DNA of 64,000 bases from JBOGTC01 sp050692055 (GCA_050692055.1 JBOGTC010000039.1:1-64000); one strand, 5' to 3'. Positions 16,846 to 27,493 are shown, numbered from the stretch's first letter. Numbers and translations are program-made. The notes: generated from the letters alone by a model not told the origin.

Positions 16846-17357
16846 CGTTCGGCCTCCAGCAGCGCCTGCTGCAGGCGCCTGCGGGTGCGGGCGATGATGG
16901 TGCGCACGTTGGTGTGGCTCAGCGATAGGATGGTGGCGATCTCCTCCAGACCGTAGCCGTGGCCGTAGTGCAGGACGAGCACGGTGCGCTGACGCGGCGG
17001 CAGCTCCTCGACCAGCTCGCGCAGTGCCACGTCGCGCTCGGTGCGACTCCTGGCCATGTACTCGAGCGGCTCGGGCGAGGCCAGCGGCCGGAGGCGCCGG
17101 TGATGGTCGTAGCAGCGGTTGACCGCGATGCGCTTGACCCACGCCTCGAACAGCCGCTCGTCGTGGAGCTGGTGCAGTCTGCGGCTGGCAAGCAGGTAGG
17201 CATCCTGCACGGCATCCTCCGCTTCGCCGTCCCCGATCAGCGACGCGCAGATACGCAGCAGCTTGGGTCGGAGGGCGGCGAACCGTGTCTCCAGTGATTC
17301 CGCGTCGAGGCGTCCTTCGACGGGCGACTCGCCCAACCTCTCGGCGGGCTCAGACAT
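16842..17357 (-). CDS. ECF-type RNA polymerase sigma-70 factor
   Basis: About 171 residues. Region 2 (about 25-90) has DAVQDAYLLASRR and WVKRIAVNRCYDHHRR; region 4 (about 110-165) has LPPRQRTVLVLHYGHGYGLEEIATIL and NVRTIIARTRRRL. Cytoplasmic. Start at ATG 17357 (MSEPAERLG), preceded by a G-rich stretch; a start up to 17396 is possible. Directly overlaps the anti-sigma gene by ATGA, the usual arrangement. Target promoters are not identifiable here. Confidence 0.9.
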   Translation of the reverse strand: MSEPAERLGESPVEGRLDAESLETRFAALRPKLLRICASLIGDGEAEDAVQDAYLLASRRLHQLHDERLFEAWVKRIAVNRCYDHHRRLRPLASPEPLEYMARSRTERDVALRELVEELPPRQRTVLVLHYGHGYGLEEIATILSLSHTNVRTIIARTRRRLQQALLEAER

Positions 17358-17492
17358 TGATTCCCCCCGACGCACCGCGGACGTGGAATGTGGCACGCCA
17401 TCGAAAGAACGCTGTCAGCGAGGCGGCTGCCTGACCTCTGGGCACCAGGGAATGGTCACACGTCCCCGGCCATAGTCCAGGCGCTGCCATTC

Positions 17493-18545
17493 TCACCGAT
17501 CTGGCGCCGTCGAAACCGAGGTGGTCATGATGACCAGGCGGTCATCCGTGGTGAGCAGAACCGTTTCCTCGGCCTTGGCGCCGGAGATCGATGGGTTCCA
17601 GGCGAAGGCCATGCCAGGCCGGATCGGCGTGGGATCTCCCGGCACGGCGATTCGCTCGCGCGGCTGGTAGCCGATGACGCCGCCCTGGTGATGGAGGTGC
17701 CACTCGTCCGGGAAGCCGCTTGCCTCGTAGGCAAGCCGGGCCGCGGCCATCACGTCGCCGAGCGTGCTAGTCGCCCGAGTGGCGCGGTGCATCGACTCCT
17801 GGATGGTCTCGACCGCGTCCATTCGGCGGGCCAGCTCGGCGCTGGGCGGTTCGAAGGCGCGCGAGCGGGTGAGCGCGACGTGCAGGCCCCAGCGCTCGGC
17901 GACGAGGACGATCATGAGGCGCTGGCGCACCGGCGTCGCCGTGGGCAGGGGATGACGGTAGCGCGTGATGCGCTCATCCGCAGCGGCGAGCAGTACCGGT
18001 GCCCGCAGTCCCATCGCGGCCAGCGCGCCGAGCAGGCGGCCGGCCGCTTGATCCTCGGTATCCATCGGTTGGAGGGTGTCCAGCGTCTGCGCCATGGCCT
18101 GGCAGGCGCCCACGGCGATGGCCATGAGCCGATGGTGGTCGAAGGGGCTGAGCTGTGACCGCAGCCGGGCCAGCTCCGGCTCGAGCGCCATCTCGTCGAG
18201 GAGCGACCCGGGCGTGCGCCTTCGCGCCTCATCCTCGAGCGCATCGGGCTCGTGCCACGGTACCGGCGCCACCTCGATCGGCAGGCCGGCCAGCTCTTCC
18301 GCCTCGATTCGAGCCGCCTCGTTGACCGGTGCCAGAACGACGGTCTCATCCCGAGTGACCAAGATTGACGCTGCTCCATCCTCGCTGGCCACGACGACGT
18401 GGTTCGCGCCGCCGCCGGTCAGCCACGCGAAGTTGCGCCGCAGGCCGAGGACGACGCCAGCGCCGTCGGCCTCATCGAGCAGCGCTCGGACAGCCTGGAG
18501 CCGCCGGTGAACCTCCGAGAGCCTGGCCGGGGAAGACTCCTCCAT
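17493..18545 (-). CDS. M24 (Xaa-Pro aminopeptidase/creatinase fold) family protein lacking metal ligands
   Basis: 350 residues. An N-terminal creatinase-type domain (residues 1-125, NFAWLTGGGANHVVV) is followed by a pita-bread domain. By my alignment the two Asp ligands of M24 peptidases are missing (LVAERWGLHVALTR in place of IDxGxxxxGYxSDITR), and the first Glu is Asn in WNPSIS, while His in HLHHQGGVIG and Glu in GAKAEETVLLT remain. This resembles metal-independent creatinase-like members, so peptidase activity is doubtful. Six bases downstream of galK in the same operon. Confidence 0.75.
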   Translation of the reverse strand: MEESSPARLSEVHRRLQAVRALLDEADGAGVVLGLRRNFAWLTGGGANHVVVASEDGAASILVTRDETVVLAPVNEAARIEAEELAGLPIEVAPVPWHEPDALEDEARRRTPGSLLDEMALEPELARLRSQLSPFDHHRLMAIAVGACQAMAQTLDTLQPMDTEDQAAGRLLGALAAMGLRAPVLLAAADERITRYRHPLPTATPVRQRLMIVLVAERWGLHVALTRSRAFEPPSAELARRMDAVETIQESMHRATRATSTLGDVMAAARLAYEASGFPDEWHLHHQGGVIGYQPRERIAVPGDPTPIRPGMAFAWNPSISGAKAEETVLLTTDDRLVIMTTSVSTAPDR

Positions 18546-18551
18546 GTCGAG

Positions 18552-20781
<2,230 letters not shown>

Positions 20782-20785
<4 letters not shown>

Positions 20786-21647
20786 GGGTCGTAGGCGCAG
20801 CGGAATCCGAGATTGCCGGTCGAGCTGTCAGGATCGTCATGGCTGCGGGCTGCGACGCGGTATCGGTTGCAGTAGGAGGCGTGGCAGAGGTAGGAGCCAC
20901 CGCGCATCGCCTTGGCCGTGCCGGATTGCGGGCCTGCGGGATCGACCAGTGGCCGCGCCCTGGGATGGTCGACAGACCACCAGTCCGAGCACCACTCCCA
21001 GACGTTGCCGACCATGTTGTGCAGACCGTAGCCGTTGGGCTCGTAGGCCGTGACGGGCGCCGTCCCGAGAAAGCCGTCCTCCCCGCTGTTCGACCGAGGA
21101 AAGTCCCCCCCTGCCACACGTTGCATCGATGGACGCCATCGGGCATGAGGTCAGCGCCCCATGGATAGCGCGCTCGCTCGATGCCGCCGCGCGCGGCGTA
21201 CTCCCATTCCGCCTCGGTCGGGAGGCGCGCACCGGACCAGCGGCAATAGGCGGTTGCATCGCTCCACGAGACGTGGACCACCGGGTGATCCCGGCGCCGC
21301 TCCACATCGGACCCCGGTCCCTCGGGGTGCCGCCAGTCGGCGCCCTCGATCCCGCACCACCACGGCGTGCCCGGCGGGTGGGGCGCGACCTGGCGCCGCT
21401 CGTCATCGAGGAAGCCGGCGAAGACGTAGGACCACCCGTGGCGCTCGGCATCGGTTGCATACCCGGTGGCGTCGATGAACTCGGCGAACCGCGCATTCGT
21501 CACGGCCACCACCTCGAGCCGATACGGACTGAGCTCGACCTCTCGGACGGGGCCCTCGCCGTCGGCGATGATGCCGTCAGCATCATCGCCGCCCATCAGG
21601 AACCGCCCCTCCAGCCGCACGGCCGCCGGCCTGAGCGCCCGGCTCAT
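20782..21647 (-). pseudogene. formylglycine-generating enzyme (SUMF1 family), frameshifted
   Basis: Two frames together encode a full enzyme of about 288 residues that would oxidise a sulfatase cysteine to formylglycine. Frame one (from ATG 21647) runs to HRCNVWQGG; the rest, NSGEDGFLGTAPV to WEWCSDWW and the paired active-site cysteines in SYLCHASYCNRYR, is in another frame. The break is at a run of seven C on the plus strand (21105-21111); WQGDFP as in relatives needs five, or WQGGDFP needs eight. It may be a true mutation, a slippage site or a sequencing error. Head of the galT-galK set, with coupled overlaps on both sides. No sulfatase is in the window. Confidence 0.85.
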
Positions 21648-21730
21648 TCCTTCCACCTGGCCGCGCTGCGTTGGGCATCGATCGCCTCGGCCGGGATTGC
21701 GCGGCTCGGTCGCGTCACGATCTCGCGCAC
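21644..21730 (-). CDS. possible 28-residue leader ORF of the FGE-gal operon
   Basis: GTG 21730 lies seven bases after a TAAGGT box, and the frame (starting VREIVTRPSRAIPAEA, ending ARWKE) stops in an ATGA overlap with the FGE start. Leaderless spacing plus coupling supports translation; the peptide itself is not recognised. The frame is open further upstream, but composition there looks non-coding. Confidence 0.35.
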   Translation of the reverse strand: MREIVTRPSRAIPAEAIDAQRSAARWKE

Positions 21731-21737
21731 GGGGTCG

Positions 21738-21743
21738 ACCTTA
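21738..21743 (-). promoter_or_regulatory. -10 box (TAAGGT) of the FGE-galT-galK operon
   Basis: Minus-strand TAAGGT, seven bases before GTG 21730 and about 90 before the FGE start. The remaining gap to the divergent amine-oxidase promoter (21744-21978) shows no gene. Confidence 0.35.
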
Positions 21744-21978
21744 GCAGGCTCTCGCGTCGGGTTCGCCTTTTCGTTGTGGATGATCGCGCGGCTCGACCGC
21801 GGAGGCCGTCGACCGGGCTGAATCGGCGGCTGTTCCCGTGAGCGGTGGTCGTCGGGCGTCCCGCGCCACGTAGCGTGACGTAATGGCGCAGGGAGCGGCG
21901 ACATCGGCAAGCTGCGTCACGCTGCCTGGCACGGCGCTGTGGGATCTCATTGGTGTCCGCGGCGGACGACGGGGAAGG

Positions 21979-21984
21979 TACCAT
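21979..21984 (+). promoter_or_regulatory. -10 box (TACCAT) of the amine-oxidase gene
   Basis: TACCAT would give a leader of about 30 bases that contains the GGAGGAG ribosome site at 22007-22013, so promoter, site and GTG 22022 agree. Confidence 0.4.
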
Positions 21985-22021
21985 CGCGCCAGTCGCATCA
22001 GCCATCGGAGGAGCAGCGATC

Positions 22022-23560
22022 GTGACGCGTGACCAGGGATCGCGGCGACGCGAGGGCGAGGCTGCGCACGAGGCCGAGCACGAGCTGATGGAGAGCGGCG
22101 AGCCGGTCATCCTCCATGACGTCCCCGAGTCGAAGGAGCTGCTGGACACGCCTCCGCAGGGGCTCGGGCGCAGGGAGCAGCCGCCCAAGCGGGTCGTCAT
22201 CATCGGCGCCGGGCTGGCAGGGCTGGTGGCCGGCTTCGAGCTGAAGCGCCAGGGCCACGAGCCGATCATCCTGGAGGCCCAGAACCGCGTCGGCGGTCGG
22301 GTCCATACGCTGCGCAGCTTCGGGCCCGGCCTGTATGCCGAGGCGGGAGCCATGCGCATCCCGCGCGCCCACGATCTGACGCTCGCCTACTGCGAGCTGT
22401 TCGGGCTGGAGCTGCGTCCGTTCATGATGGGCAACCCAAAGGGCCTGGTCCACGTCGGTGGCGTGCGGATGACCGCCGAGGAGGCGGCGCGCGACCCGGG
22501 CAGCCTGCCGTTCGAGCTCGCCGAGCACGAGCGGGGCCGTTCCCCGCAGGCGTTGTGGGAGGACGCCATCGCCGACCTGCGCGCCGCGGTGGAGTCAGGC
22601 GGCGACGCCGGCTGGCAGCAGATCGTGCGCGAGTACGACCGCTACTCGCTCTACGACTTCCTGCGGCTGCGCGGCTTCAGCGAGGGCGCTATCGAGTACT
22701 ACGCCGTGATGAACTTCCTCGAAGCCGATATGCACAACGCGGTGGTCGAGATCCTGCGCGAGGAGCTTGGCAAGGCGTTCGTCGACATGCAGGAGATCGT
22801 GGGCGGCATGGATCGCCTGCCGGATGCCTTCTACCACCGGCTGGAGCGCGAGGTGCGCCTCGGGGCGGAGGTGCACGCCATCGACCAGGATCCCGCATCG
22901 GTCACCGTGCACTACAAGACCGAGGCCGGGCGCTTCACCCTGAGCGCCGATTACGCCATCTGCACGGTGCCGTTCAGCGTCCTGCGCTCGATCGAGATGC
23001 TGACCCCGCTCTCACGCGACAAGCAGCGGGCGATCCGGCAGCTGAACTACCACGCCTCGACGAAGATCCTCTTCCAGGTGCGCCGGCGGTTCTGGGAGGA
23101 CGAGGGCATCACCGGCGGAGCCACCGTGACCGATCTGCCGGTGCGCCGCCTCAACTATCCCACGCCGGATCCGACGACCGAGCGCGGGGTCCTGCTGGCC
23201 AGCTACACCTGGGGCCAGGACGCGCTGCAGTGGGGTGCCATGGATCCCGAAACGCGGCTCGAGGAGGCGCTCGATGATGTCGCCCGCATTCACCCGCAGG
23301 TGCGCGACGAGTTCGAGGTCGGTGCCTCATACGCCTGGTATGGAGACCGATGGGCGCGCGGCGCCTTCGCCATGTTCGCTCCCGAGCAGCAGACGAACCT
23401 CCAGGACGATATCGTTCGGCCCGAGGGCCGCATCCACTTCGCCGGCGAGCACTGCTCGCTCTACCACGCCTGGATCCAGGGCGCGCTGGAATCCGGCATC
23501 CGCAGCGCTCGCCAGATCCACGAGGCGCCGATGGAGGCGGCATCGAGCGTCGTCGACTGA
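22022..23560 (+). CDS. flavin monoamine oxidase/L-amino-acid oxidase family protein
   Basis: 512 residues. FAD-binding GxGxxG site in IIGAGLAGLVAGFELKRQ, followed by ILEAQNRVGGRVHT; C-terminal FAD signature GRIHFAGEHCSLYHAWIQGALESG. These place it in the amine oxidase family that deaminates amines or L-amino acids, giving H2O2 and ammonia; substrate unknown. No export signal. GTG 22022 is chosen over the open frame from 21950 because GGAGGAG lies eight bases upstream. Convergent with the propeller gene, 13 bp apart. Confidence 0.88.
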   Translation: MTRDQGSRRREGEAAHEAEHELMESGEPVILHDVPESKELLDTPPQGLGRREQPPKRVVIIGAGLAGLVAGFELKRQGHEPIILEAQNRVGGRVHTLRSFGPGLYAEAGAMRIPRAHDLTLAYCELFGLELRPFMMGNPKGLVHVGGVRMTAEEAARDPGSLPFELAEHERGRSPQALWEDAIADLRAAVESGGDAGWQQIVREYDRYSLYDFLRLRGFSEGAIEYYAVMNFLEADMHNAVVEILREELGKAFVDMQEIVGGMDRLPDAFYHRLEREVRLGAEVHAIDQDPASVTVHYKTEAGRFTLSADYAICTVPFSVLRSIEMLTPLSRDKQRAIRQLNYHASTKILFQVRRRFWEDEGITGGATVTDLPVRRLNYPTPDPTTERGVLLASYTWGQDALQWGAMDPETRLEEALDDVARIHPQVRDEFEVGASYAWYGDRWARGAFAMFAPEQQTNLQDDIVRPEGRIHFAGEHCSLYHAWIQGALESGIRSARQIHEAPMEAASSVVD

Positions 23561-23573
23561 TCCGCGGCGGCCC

Positions 23574-24479
23574 TCAGGCATTCGCCACCAGGACCGCGCG
23601 TACGCGTGGCAGGTCGGACGCGACGAGCCGCCACGAGATACCGCTGTCTTCGGAGAGGAAGACGCGGCCGTCGCCGGTGCCGAAGGCGGCCGCGCTGCCA
23701 TTGGTGGCGAGGCAGCCGGAGTCGATGTTGTCGTCGAACCATTCCGGCAGTCCGGTCGTGCAGCGCTCGAAGGAGCCCGGCGCGTCCACCGCCCGGCGGT
23801 AGAGCGCCACCTGACCGCCGCGCGGCCCGCGCGAGGCGCTGAGCAGGATCGTTTCGTCCGCCAGGCCCACCGCTCGGCTGTATCGAGCGTGAAGGTTGGC
23901 CGCATCGTAGGACCATGAAGCGCCCCGGTCGCGGCTGAGGGCCAGGCCATCCGCGACGGCCGCGAGGAGCAGGTCATCGCGAGGCGCACGCACCTCGTGG
24001 ACATCGGCCTCGATAGGGATGGTGGGGCGCCAGGTCGAGCCGCCATCCTCCGAGCGCAGGATGCCGCCCACGTGCACGTTGGCGTACAGGGTCCCGGCGC
24101 GATCGGTCGCCAGCGAACGGACGTCCGGCGGGCCGCCCCACGGCGTGTGCCACGCGGTGCGTCCTTCCGCAGCCTCGACGCCGGGCACGGGATCCGCGTG
24201 TCCGTCCCGCAGCCGGAGCAGATGTGCCTCCGAGGTGCCGATCAGCACGTCATCGGCGACGGGCAGCAGGCAGTTCAGCCGCCGATCGGGCACCGATGCC
24301 ACCTGCTCCCACGCTCCGGCGCCATCGTTGCGCCACACCTCGTGGACATCGACGATCGCCCACCGGCCGTCACCGACGGTCGCGAGCGCGGCGACGTCGG
24401 ATCCCTCCAGCTCCACGCGCGGCTCGGCACCAATGATGTGCAGCCCGCCTTCGGTTGCCGCATGGATCACGGGCGTCAT
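23574..24479 (-). CDS. BNR/sialidase-type beta-propeller protein
   Basis: 301 residues. Asp-box-like repeats (SEDGGSTW, SRDRGASW, SEDSGISW) spaced along the chain mark a sialidase/YCF48-like propeller, but the catalytic residues of sialidases are not evident, so a binding or structural role is more likely. No signal peptide. ATG 24479 is taken because GAGGTG lies seven bases before it; GTG 24488 and ATG 24485 are alternatives. Divergent from soxR, so it may be a SoxR-controlled gene. Confidence 0.65.
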   Translation of the reverse strand: MTPVIHAATEGGLHIIGAEPRVELEGSDVAALATVGDGRWAIVDVHEVWRNDGAGAWEQVASVPDRRLNCLLPVADDVLIGTSEAHLLRLRDGHADPVPGVEAAEGRTAWHTPWGGPPDVRSLATDRAGTLYANVHVGGILRSEDGGSTWRPTIPIEADVHEVRAPRDDLLLAAVADGLALSRDRGASWSYDAANLHARYSRAVGLADETILLSASRGPRGGQVALYRRAVDAPGSFERCTTGLPEWFDDNIDSGCLATNGSAAAFGTGDGRVFLSEDSGISWRLVASDLPRVRAVLVANA

Positions 24480-24506
24480 CTTCATCACCTCACAGGTTCA
24501 TACGCC

Positions 24507-24547
24507 GACTCATGAGCTGAGTCTGCAACTTGAAGTGCAGTTGAAGT
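24507..24547. promoter_or_regulatory. operator-like sequences between the propeller gene and soxR
   Basis: A 6-bp inverted repeat GACTCA-N5-TGAGTC (24507-24523) is followed by a direct repeat TTGAAGT at 24530-24536 and 24541-24547, a period of 11 bp. MerR-family regulators bind dyads in elongated promoter spacers; either element could be the SoxR site. The exact site is not decided by the sequence. Confidence 0.4.
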
Positions 24548-24567
24548 CAAGACCGATGTTGACGCGC

Positions 24568-24573
24568 TATGCT
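24568..24573 (+). promoter_or_regulatory. leaderless-type -10 box (TATGCT) of soxR
   Basis: TATGCT ends five bases before ATG 24579; no Shine-Dalgarno sequence. Confidence 0.45.
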
Positions 24574-24578
24574 GACGG

Positions 24579-25061
24579 ATGACGATGCCCGTCCTGCCGG
24601 ACCAGATCACGATCGGCGAGCTCGCCGCCCGCAGTGGCGTGGCGACGTCGGCGCTGCGCTTCTATGAGGCGAGCGGCCTGATCGTTGCCGAGCGCAGCGG
24701 GGGAAACCAGCGCCGGTACGCCCGCCCCGTACTGCGGCGCGTGGCGTTCATCCGCGCGGCGCAGCAGGTGGGCCTCTCGCTCGACGAGATCCGCGAGGCG
24801 CTGGCGCGGCTGCCGAGCGACCGGACGCCCGACAAGCGCGATTGGGAGCGGCTCGCGCGCGCCTGGCGCGGGCGGCTGGATCAGCGGATCACCGAGCTGG
24901 AGCGGCTGCGTGACAGCCTCACCGGCTGCATCGGCTGCGGCTGCCTATCCCTCCGGCGATGCGGGCTCCTCAACCGCGACGACCGGGTGGCTGCGCGCGG
25001 CGCCGGCGCTCGATACCTGCTCGGGGACAGTGCCGCCGCCGCACCGCTTGGGCCCGCGTAG
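24579..25061 (+). CDS. soxR: redox-sensitive MerR-family regulator SoxR
   Basis: 160 residues. MerR helix-turn-helix at the N-terminus (ITIGELAARSGVATSALRFYEASGLI), dimerisation helix, then CIGCGCLSLRRC: cysteines 117, 120, 122 and 128 with the exact spacing of the SoxR [2Fe-2S] cluster. It senses redox-active compounds or superoxide and activates transcription by DNA distortion. The C-terminal tail after the cluster is about ten residues longer than usual. The divergent propeller gene is the nearest candidate target; no soxS is visible. Confidence 0.93.
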   Translation: MTMPVLPDQITIGELAARSGVATSALRFYEASGLIVAERSGGNQRRYARPVLRRVAFIRAAQQVGLSLDEIREALARLPSDRTPDKRDWERLARAWRGRLDQRITELERLRDSLTGCIGCGCLSLRRCGLLNRDDRVAARGAGARYLLGDSAAAAPLGPA

Positions 25062-25507
25062 AACCGGCGGGTTCATCCGGCGTCGACAGCCGCGCGGCGA
25101 GGCGAGGCCCCGCAAGGGTGCTGCGGTGCTTCCGGCGCGGGCCACGTCGCTTCAATGCTCGTGCTGTGCAACGTATCGGGGCTGGCCGCGGCTGAAGGAG
25201 CAGGCTGCCTCCATCAATGTGTCGTCACCGCGGCAGTGATGCGAGCTGCTGGCCGGCATCGGTCGCTCGCGCTCGGATAAGTTGCAGGAGCGAGGCATAA
25301 GCACGAGCTGACCGGGGCCGGTACGTGCGCCGGGGTCCCGGGGCGAGGGCTGACCGCGCCCGGCCCCAGCCGCCGCCCGCGCGGGCAGAGCGGCCCGATC
25401 GCCGAGACCGACGCCGAAGCTGACGCCACGAGCCGCTGGCACGACCGATGCTCATGGATGGCACATGACGGAACACACGGCACGAACGGCCAGGAGGAGG
25501 CGTCCAG
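25062..25507. other. gap without a recognisable gene
   Basis: Short open frames on both strands here are Arg/Pro/Ala-rich and match nothing I know. The last 15 bases form the strong ribosome site of the next gene. Nothing else seen. Confidence 0.45.
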
Positions 25508-25666
25508 ATGCCAGCCGGAGCCAGCAAGAAGCGGGAACGGCAGTACGAGCACATCAAGGAGAGCTACGAGGACAGGGGCGTCTCGAAGGACGAGGCAGAG
25601 GAGCGCGCGGCTCGGACGGTGAACAAGGAGCGTCGCGAGTCGGGCGAGACCAAGAGCAAGAAGTAA
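25508..25666 (+). CDS. small basic/acidic charged protein (plasmid-stabilisation-like family)
   Basis: 52 residues, almost all charged, starting MPAGASKKRERQYEHIKES and containing AARTVNKERRESGETK. Short proteins with the KKRERQYEHIKES...ARTVNKERA..GE pattern are widespread in actinobacteria, proteobacteria and others, sometimes labelled plasmid stabilisation protein; real function unknown. The start is certain: GGAGGAGG at 25493-25500 lies seven bases before the ATG. Confidence 0.75.
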   Translation: MPAGASKKRERQYEHIKESYEDRGVSKDEAEERAARTVNKERRESGETKSKK

Positions 25667-25706
25667 CGCCCGAGGGCTACGCGCCGCCGGAGCAGGCAGT
25701 TCGCTC

Positions 25707-25958
25707 CGCGGCTACGGGCTGCTGATCGCCGCCTTCAACCTGCTCTTCGGCGGCCTGTTGGTCGTGGCTGCGGCCCGCGGGCGGCTGCCGCGCCGCGTGG
25801 AGCCGTGGGATGTGCTGCTACTCGGCGTGGCGACGCACAAGCTGAGCCGGCTCGTCACCAAGGGCTTCGTGGCTGCCACCTTCAGCGTCGTCGCCCTGAG
25901 CGACTTCCTGCACCTGGCCTACGAGCAGGCAAAGCGCACGAGCGGCCAAGCGCGCTGA
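25707..25958 (+). pseudogene. DUF1360 protein remnant with internal deletion
   Basis: The frame reads a DUF1360-like N-terminus (YGLLIAAFNLLFGGLLV, then LLGVATHKLSRLVTK) that joins directly to a family-like C-terminus (FVAATFSVVALSDFLHLAYE). Family members normally have some 60 residues between, with a CPYCxGxW motif, which is absent here. No ATG or GTG lies in frame upstream; the only starts are TTG/CTG. Both points suggest a decayed gene, although a TTG start at 25758 would give a 66-residue membrane protein. Confidence 0.55.
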
Positions 25959-26171
25959 GCGGGGGTCCTGGCGCGAGCCAGCCCACGGGCTAGCAAGACC
26001 ACAGCAAGCCGCAGTGCGGCTGAACCAGCACGGAGGAGGGCTCCGGTTGTCGAATAGCCGAATCCACGGCTCGGATCGCACGCGAGCTCCTATCTCATGT
26101 GCCCGTTCACCCGTGGGACTGCTGAACAGCCCGCGAGGAGCCGATCAGCCCTGAGACTCCATGACCCGGCG

Positions 26172-26270
26172 AACTTGCCGCTGGTGCAAGTTGGGCGGCG
26201 ACCAGCGGGCCGATGCTGCCGCTGAGGCCGTCGATGACCCCGCCTATTTGCCGCAGGTGCCAACTGTAGC
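26172..26270. repeat. hairpin and related palindrome
   Basis: AACTTGC-N7-GCAAGTT (26172-26192) is a perfect 7-bp inverted repeat. About 75 bp on, TTTGCCGCAGGTGCCAACT resembles the quasi-palindrome found three times near 8.2-8.4 kb. The interval 25959-26340 holds no gene that I can support. Confidence 0.45.
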
Positions 26271-26346
26271 GGTCATCTGGGTCCACCGGGCGCTGGGAAG
26301 CGCGCGTAGCTTGCCTGGTCAGCAGATTGATCAGGTCATCGGATGC

Positions 26347-26458
26347 GGCTGGCAGCTCCCGGCTGGCAGCTCCCGGCTCGCAGGGCCCGGTTCGCAGCGC
26401 CCGGCTCGCAGCTTCCGGCTCGCAGCTCGCGGCTCCCATCTCGCGGCTCACAGTTAGC
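26347..26458. repeat. tandem repeat, eight 14-bp units
   Basis: Eight consecutive units of consensus GGCTCGCAGCTCCC with 0-5 changes each; the first two are identical. The array ends three bases before the stop of the 29-residue peptide gene (minus strand). Frames through it give low-complexity protein only. Units drift toward the right end, so the array is probably old there and younger at the left. Confidence 0.85.
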
Positions 26459-26460
26459 GG

Positions 26461-26550
26461 TTACGGCCCGCGACGGGAGCGGCCGTAGCCGAAGTAGCCC
26501 AGCAGGGCGAGGACGACGAGCACGATGATGATGATCCAGAGCAGGTCCAT
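26461..26550 (-). CDS. 29-residue single-helix membrane peptide
   Basis: MDLLWIIIIVLVVLALLGYF helix followed by the basic tail GYGRSRRGP. AAAGGAGG lies five bases before the ATG, the best ribosome site in the window, so this is very likely translated. It resembles short DUF3309-like or stress membrane peptides in pattern only. 58 bases downstream of the YpfJ-like gene, same strand, so probably in one operon. Confidence 0.7.
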   Translation of the reverse strand: MDLLWIIIIVLVVLALLGYFGYGRSRRGP

Positions 26551-26608
26551 GAGGTCCTCCTTTCGCGGGCAGCACTAGCAGGATGCGCGCCGGGAGGCCG
26601 GCGCGAAC

Positions 26609-27493
26609 CTACAGATCGCCCTCGAACGTGTCGCACGCGCCGGGATCGGCCGTCTCGAGCCCCGTGGTGAACCATTCCTGGCGCTGCTCCGACGAGCCAT
26701 GGGTCCACGACTCGGGAGTGACCCGGCCCTGCGTCGCCTCCTGGATGCGATCGTCGCCAACGGCGGCCGCGGCCGAGAGCGCCTGGTCGATCTGGTCGCG
26801 CGTCAGTGGCTCGATGAGTCCGGTCTCGACGGCGTTTCCGGCCCACACCCCGGCGTAGCAATCAGCCTGCAGCTCCACGCGCACGGCCTCGCCTTCGGCA
26901 CCGGCATCGCGACCGGCGGATTGCAGGATGCCCGTGAGGTTCTGAACGTGGTGGCCATACTCGTGGGCGATGACGTATGCCTGTGCGAGCGGCCCACCCT
27001 CCGCGCCGAACGTGCTGCTCAGCTGGTCGAAGAAGCCCAGATCGACGTAGATGTTCTGATCTGTGGGGCAGTAGAAGGGGCCGACCTGGCTCGACGCCGT
27101 GCCGCAGCCGGTCGCGACAGCATCGCTGAAGAAGGTGGTCTGTGCCTCTGCGTAGCCTTCACCGAAGGATGCGGGAAAAGCATTGGTCCAGTAGGCCTGC
27201 ACGCTGTTGACGTAGCCCACGATGCGGCAGTCGTCGCGCTCGTTGGCATCCGCCCCTGTCTGGCACTCGGAGAGGGTCTCGCCACTGCCGTCAAGGGTCG
27301 TGTCCTCGAGGGAGCCGAGCGGTGCGCCACCGAGGTTCCCGCTGAGCAGCACGATGGCCACGAGCAGGATCAGCCCGCCGATGCCGCCGACCCCGCCAAG
27401 CGCCATGCCGCGGCCACCGATACGGCCCATGCGCCGGCCGCGCAGGTCCCGCACCTGGCCGGGATCGAGCCGCGCGCGACGCCGGAAGGTCAC
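26609..27493 (-). CDS. ypfJ: YpfJ-like neutral zinc metallopeptidase
   Basis: 294 residues of the putative neutral zinc metallopeptidase family. Short basic cytoplasmic N-terminus, one membrane helix (about 32-51), then an exported catalytic domain with HEYGHH (177-182) and a following ELQADCYAGVWA helix that supplies the third ligand; NIYVDLGFFDQL and ESWTHGSSEQRQEWFTTG are conserved. Length is normal. Two tiny membrane-peptide ORFs flank it on the same strand. Confidence 0.92.
   Translation of the reverse strand: MTFRRRARLDPGQVRDLRGRRMGRIGGRGMALGGVGGIGGLILLVAIVLLSGNLGGAPLGSLEDTTLDGSGETLSECQTGADANERDDCRIVGYVNSVQAYWTNAFPASFGEGYAEAQTTFFSDAVATGCGTASSQVGPFYCPTDQNIYVDLGFFDQLSSTFGAEGGPLAQAYVIAHEYGHHVQNLTGILQSAGRDAGAEGEAVRVELQADCYAGVWAGNAVETGLIEPLTRDQIDQALSAAAAVGDDRIQEATQGRVTPESWTHGSSEQRQEWFTTGLETADPGACDTFEGDL

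Noticed and set aside
25152..25557. Minus-strand frames in the gap before the 52-residue protein
   Set aside because: Arg/Pro/Ser-rich, no start signal, and antisense to a well-supported ribosome site and gene.
26107..26451. 114-codon minus-strand frame over the 14-bp repeats
   Set aside because: Protein would be repeat-encoded low complexity with no ribosome site; better explained as non-coding.
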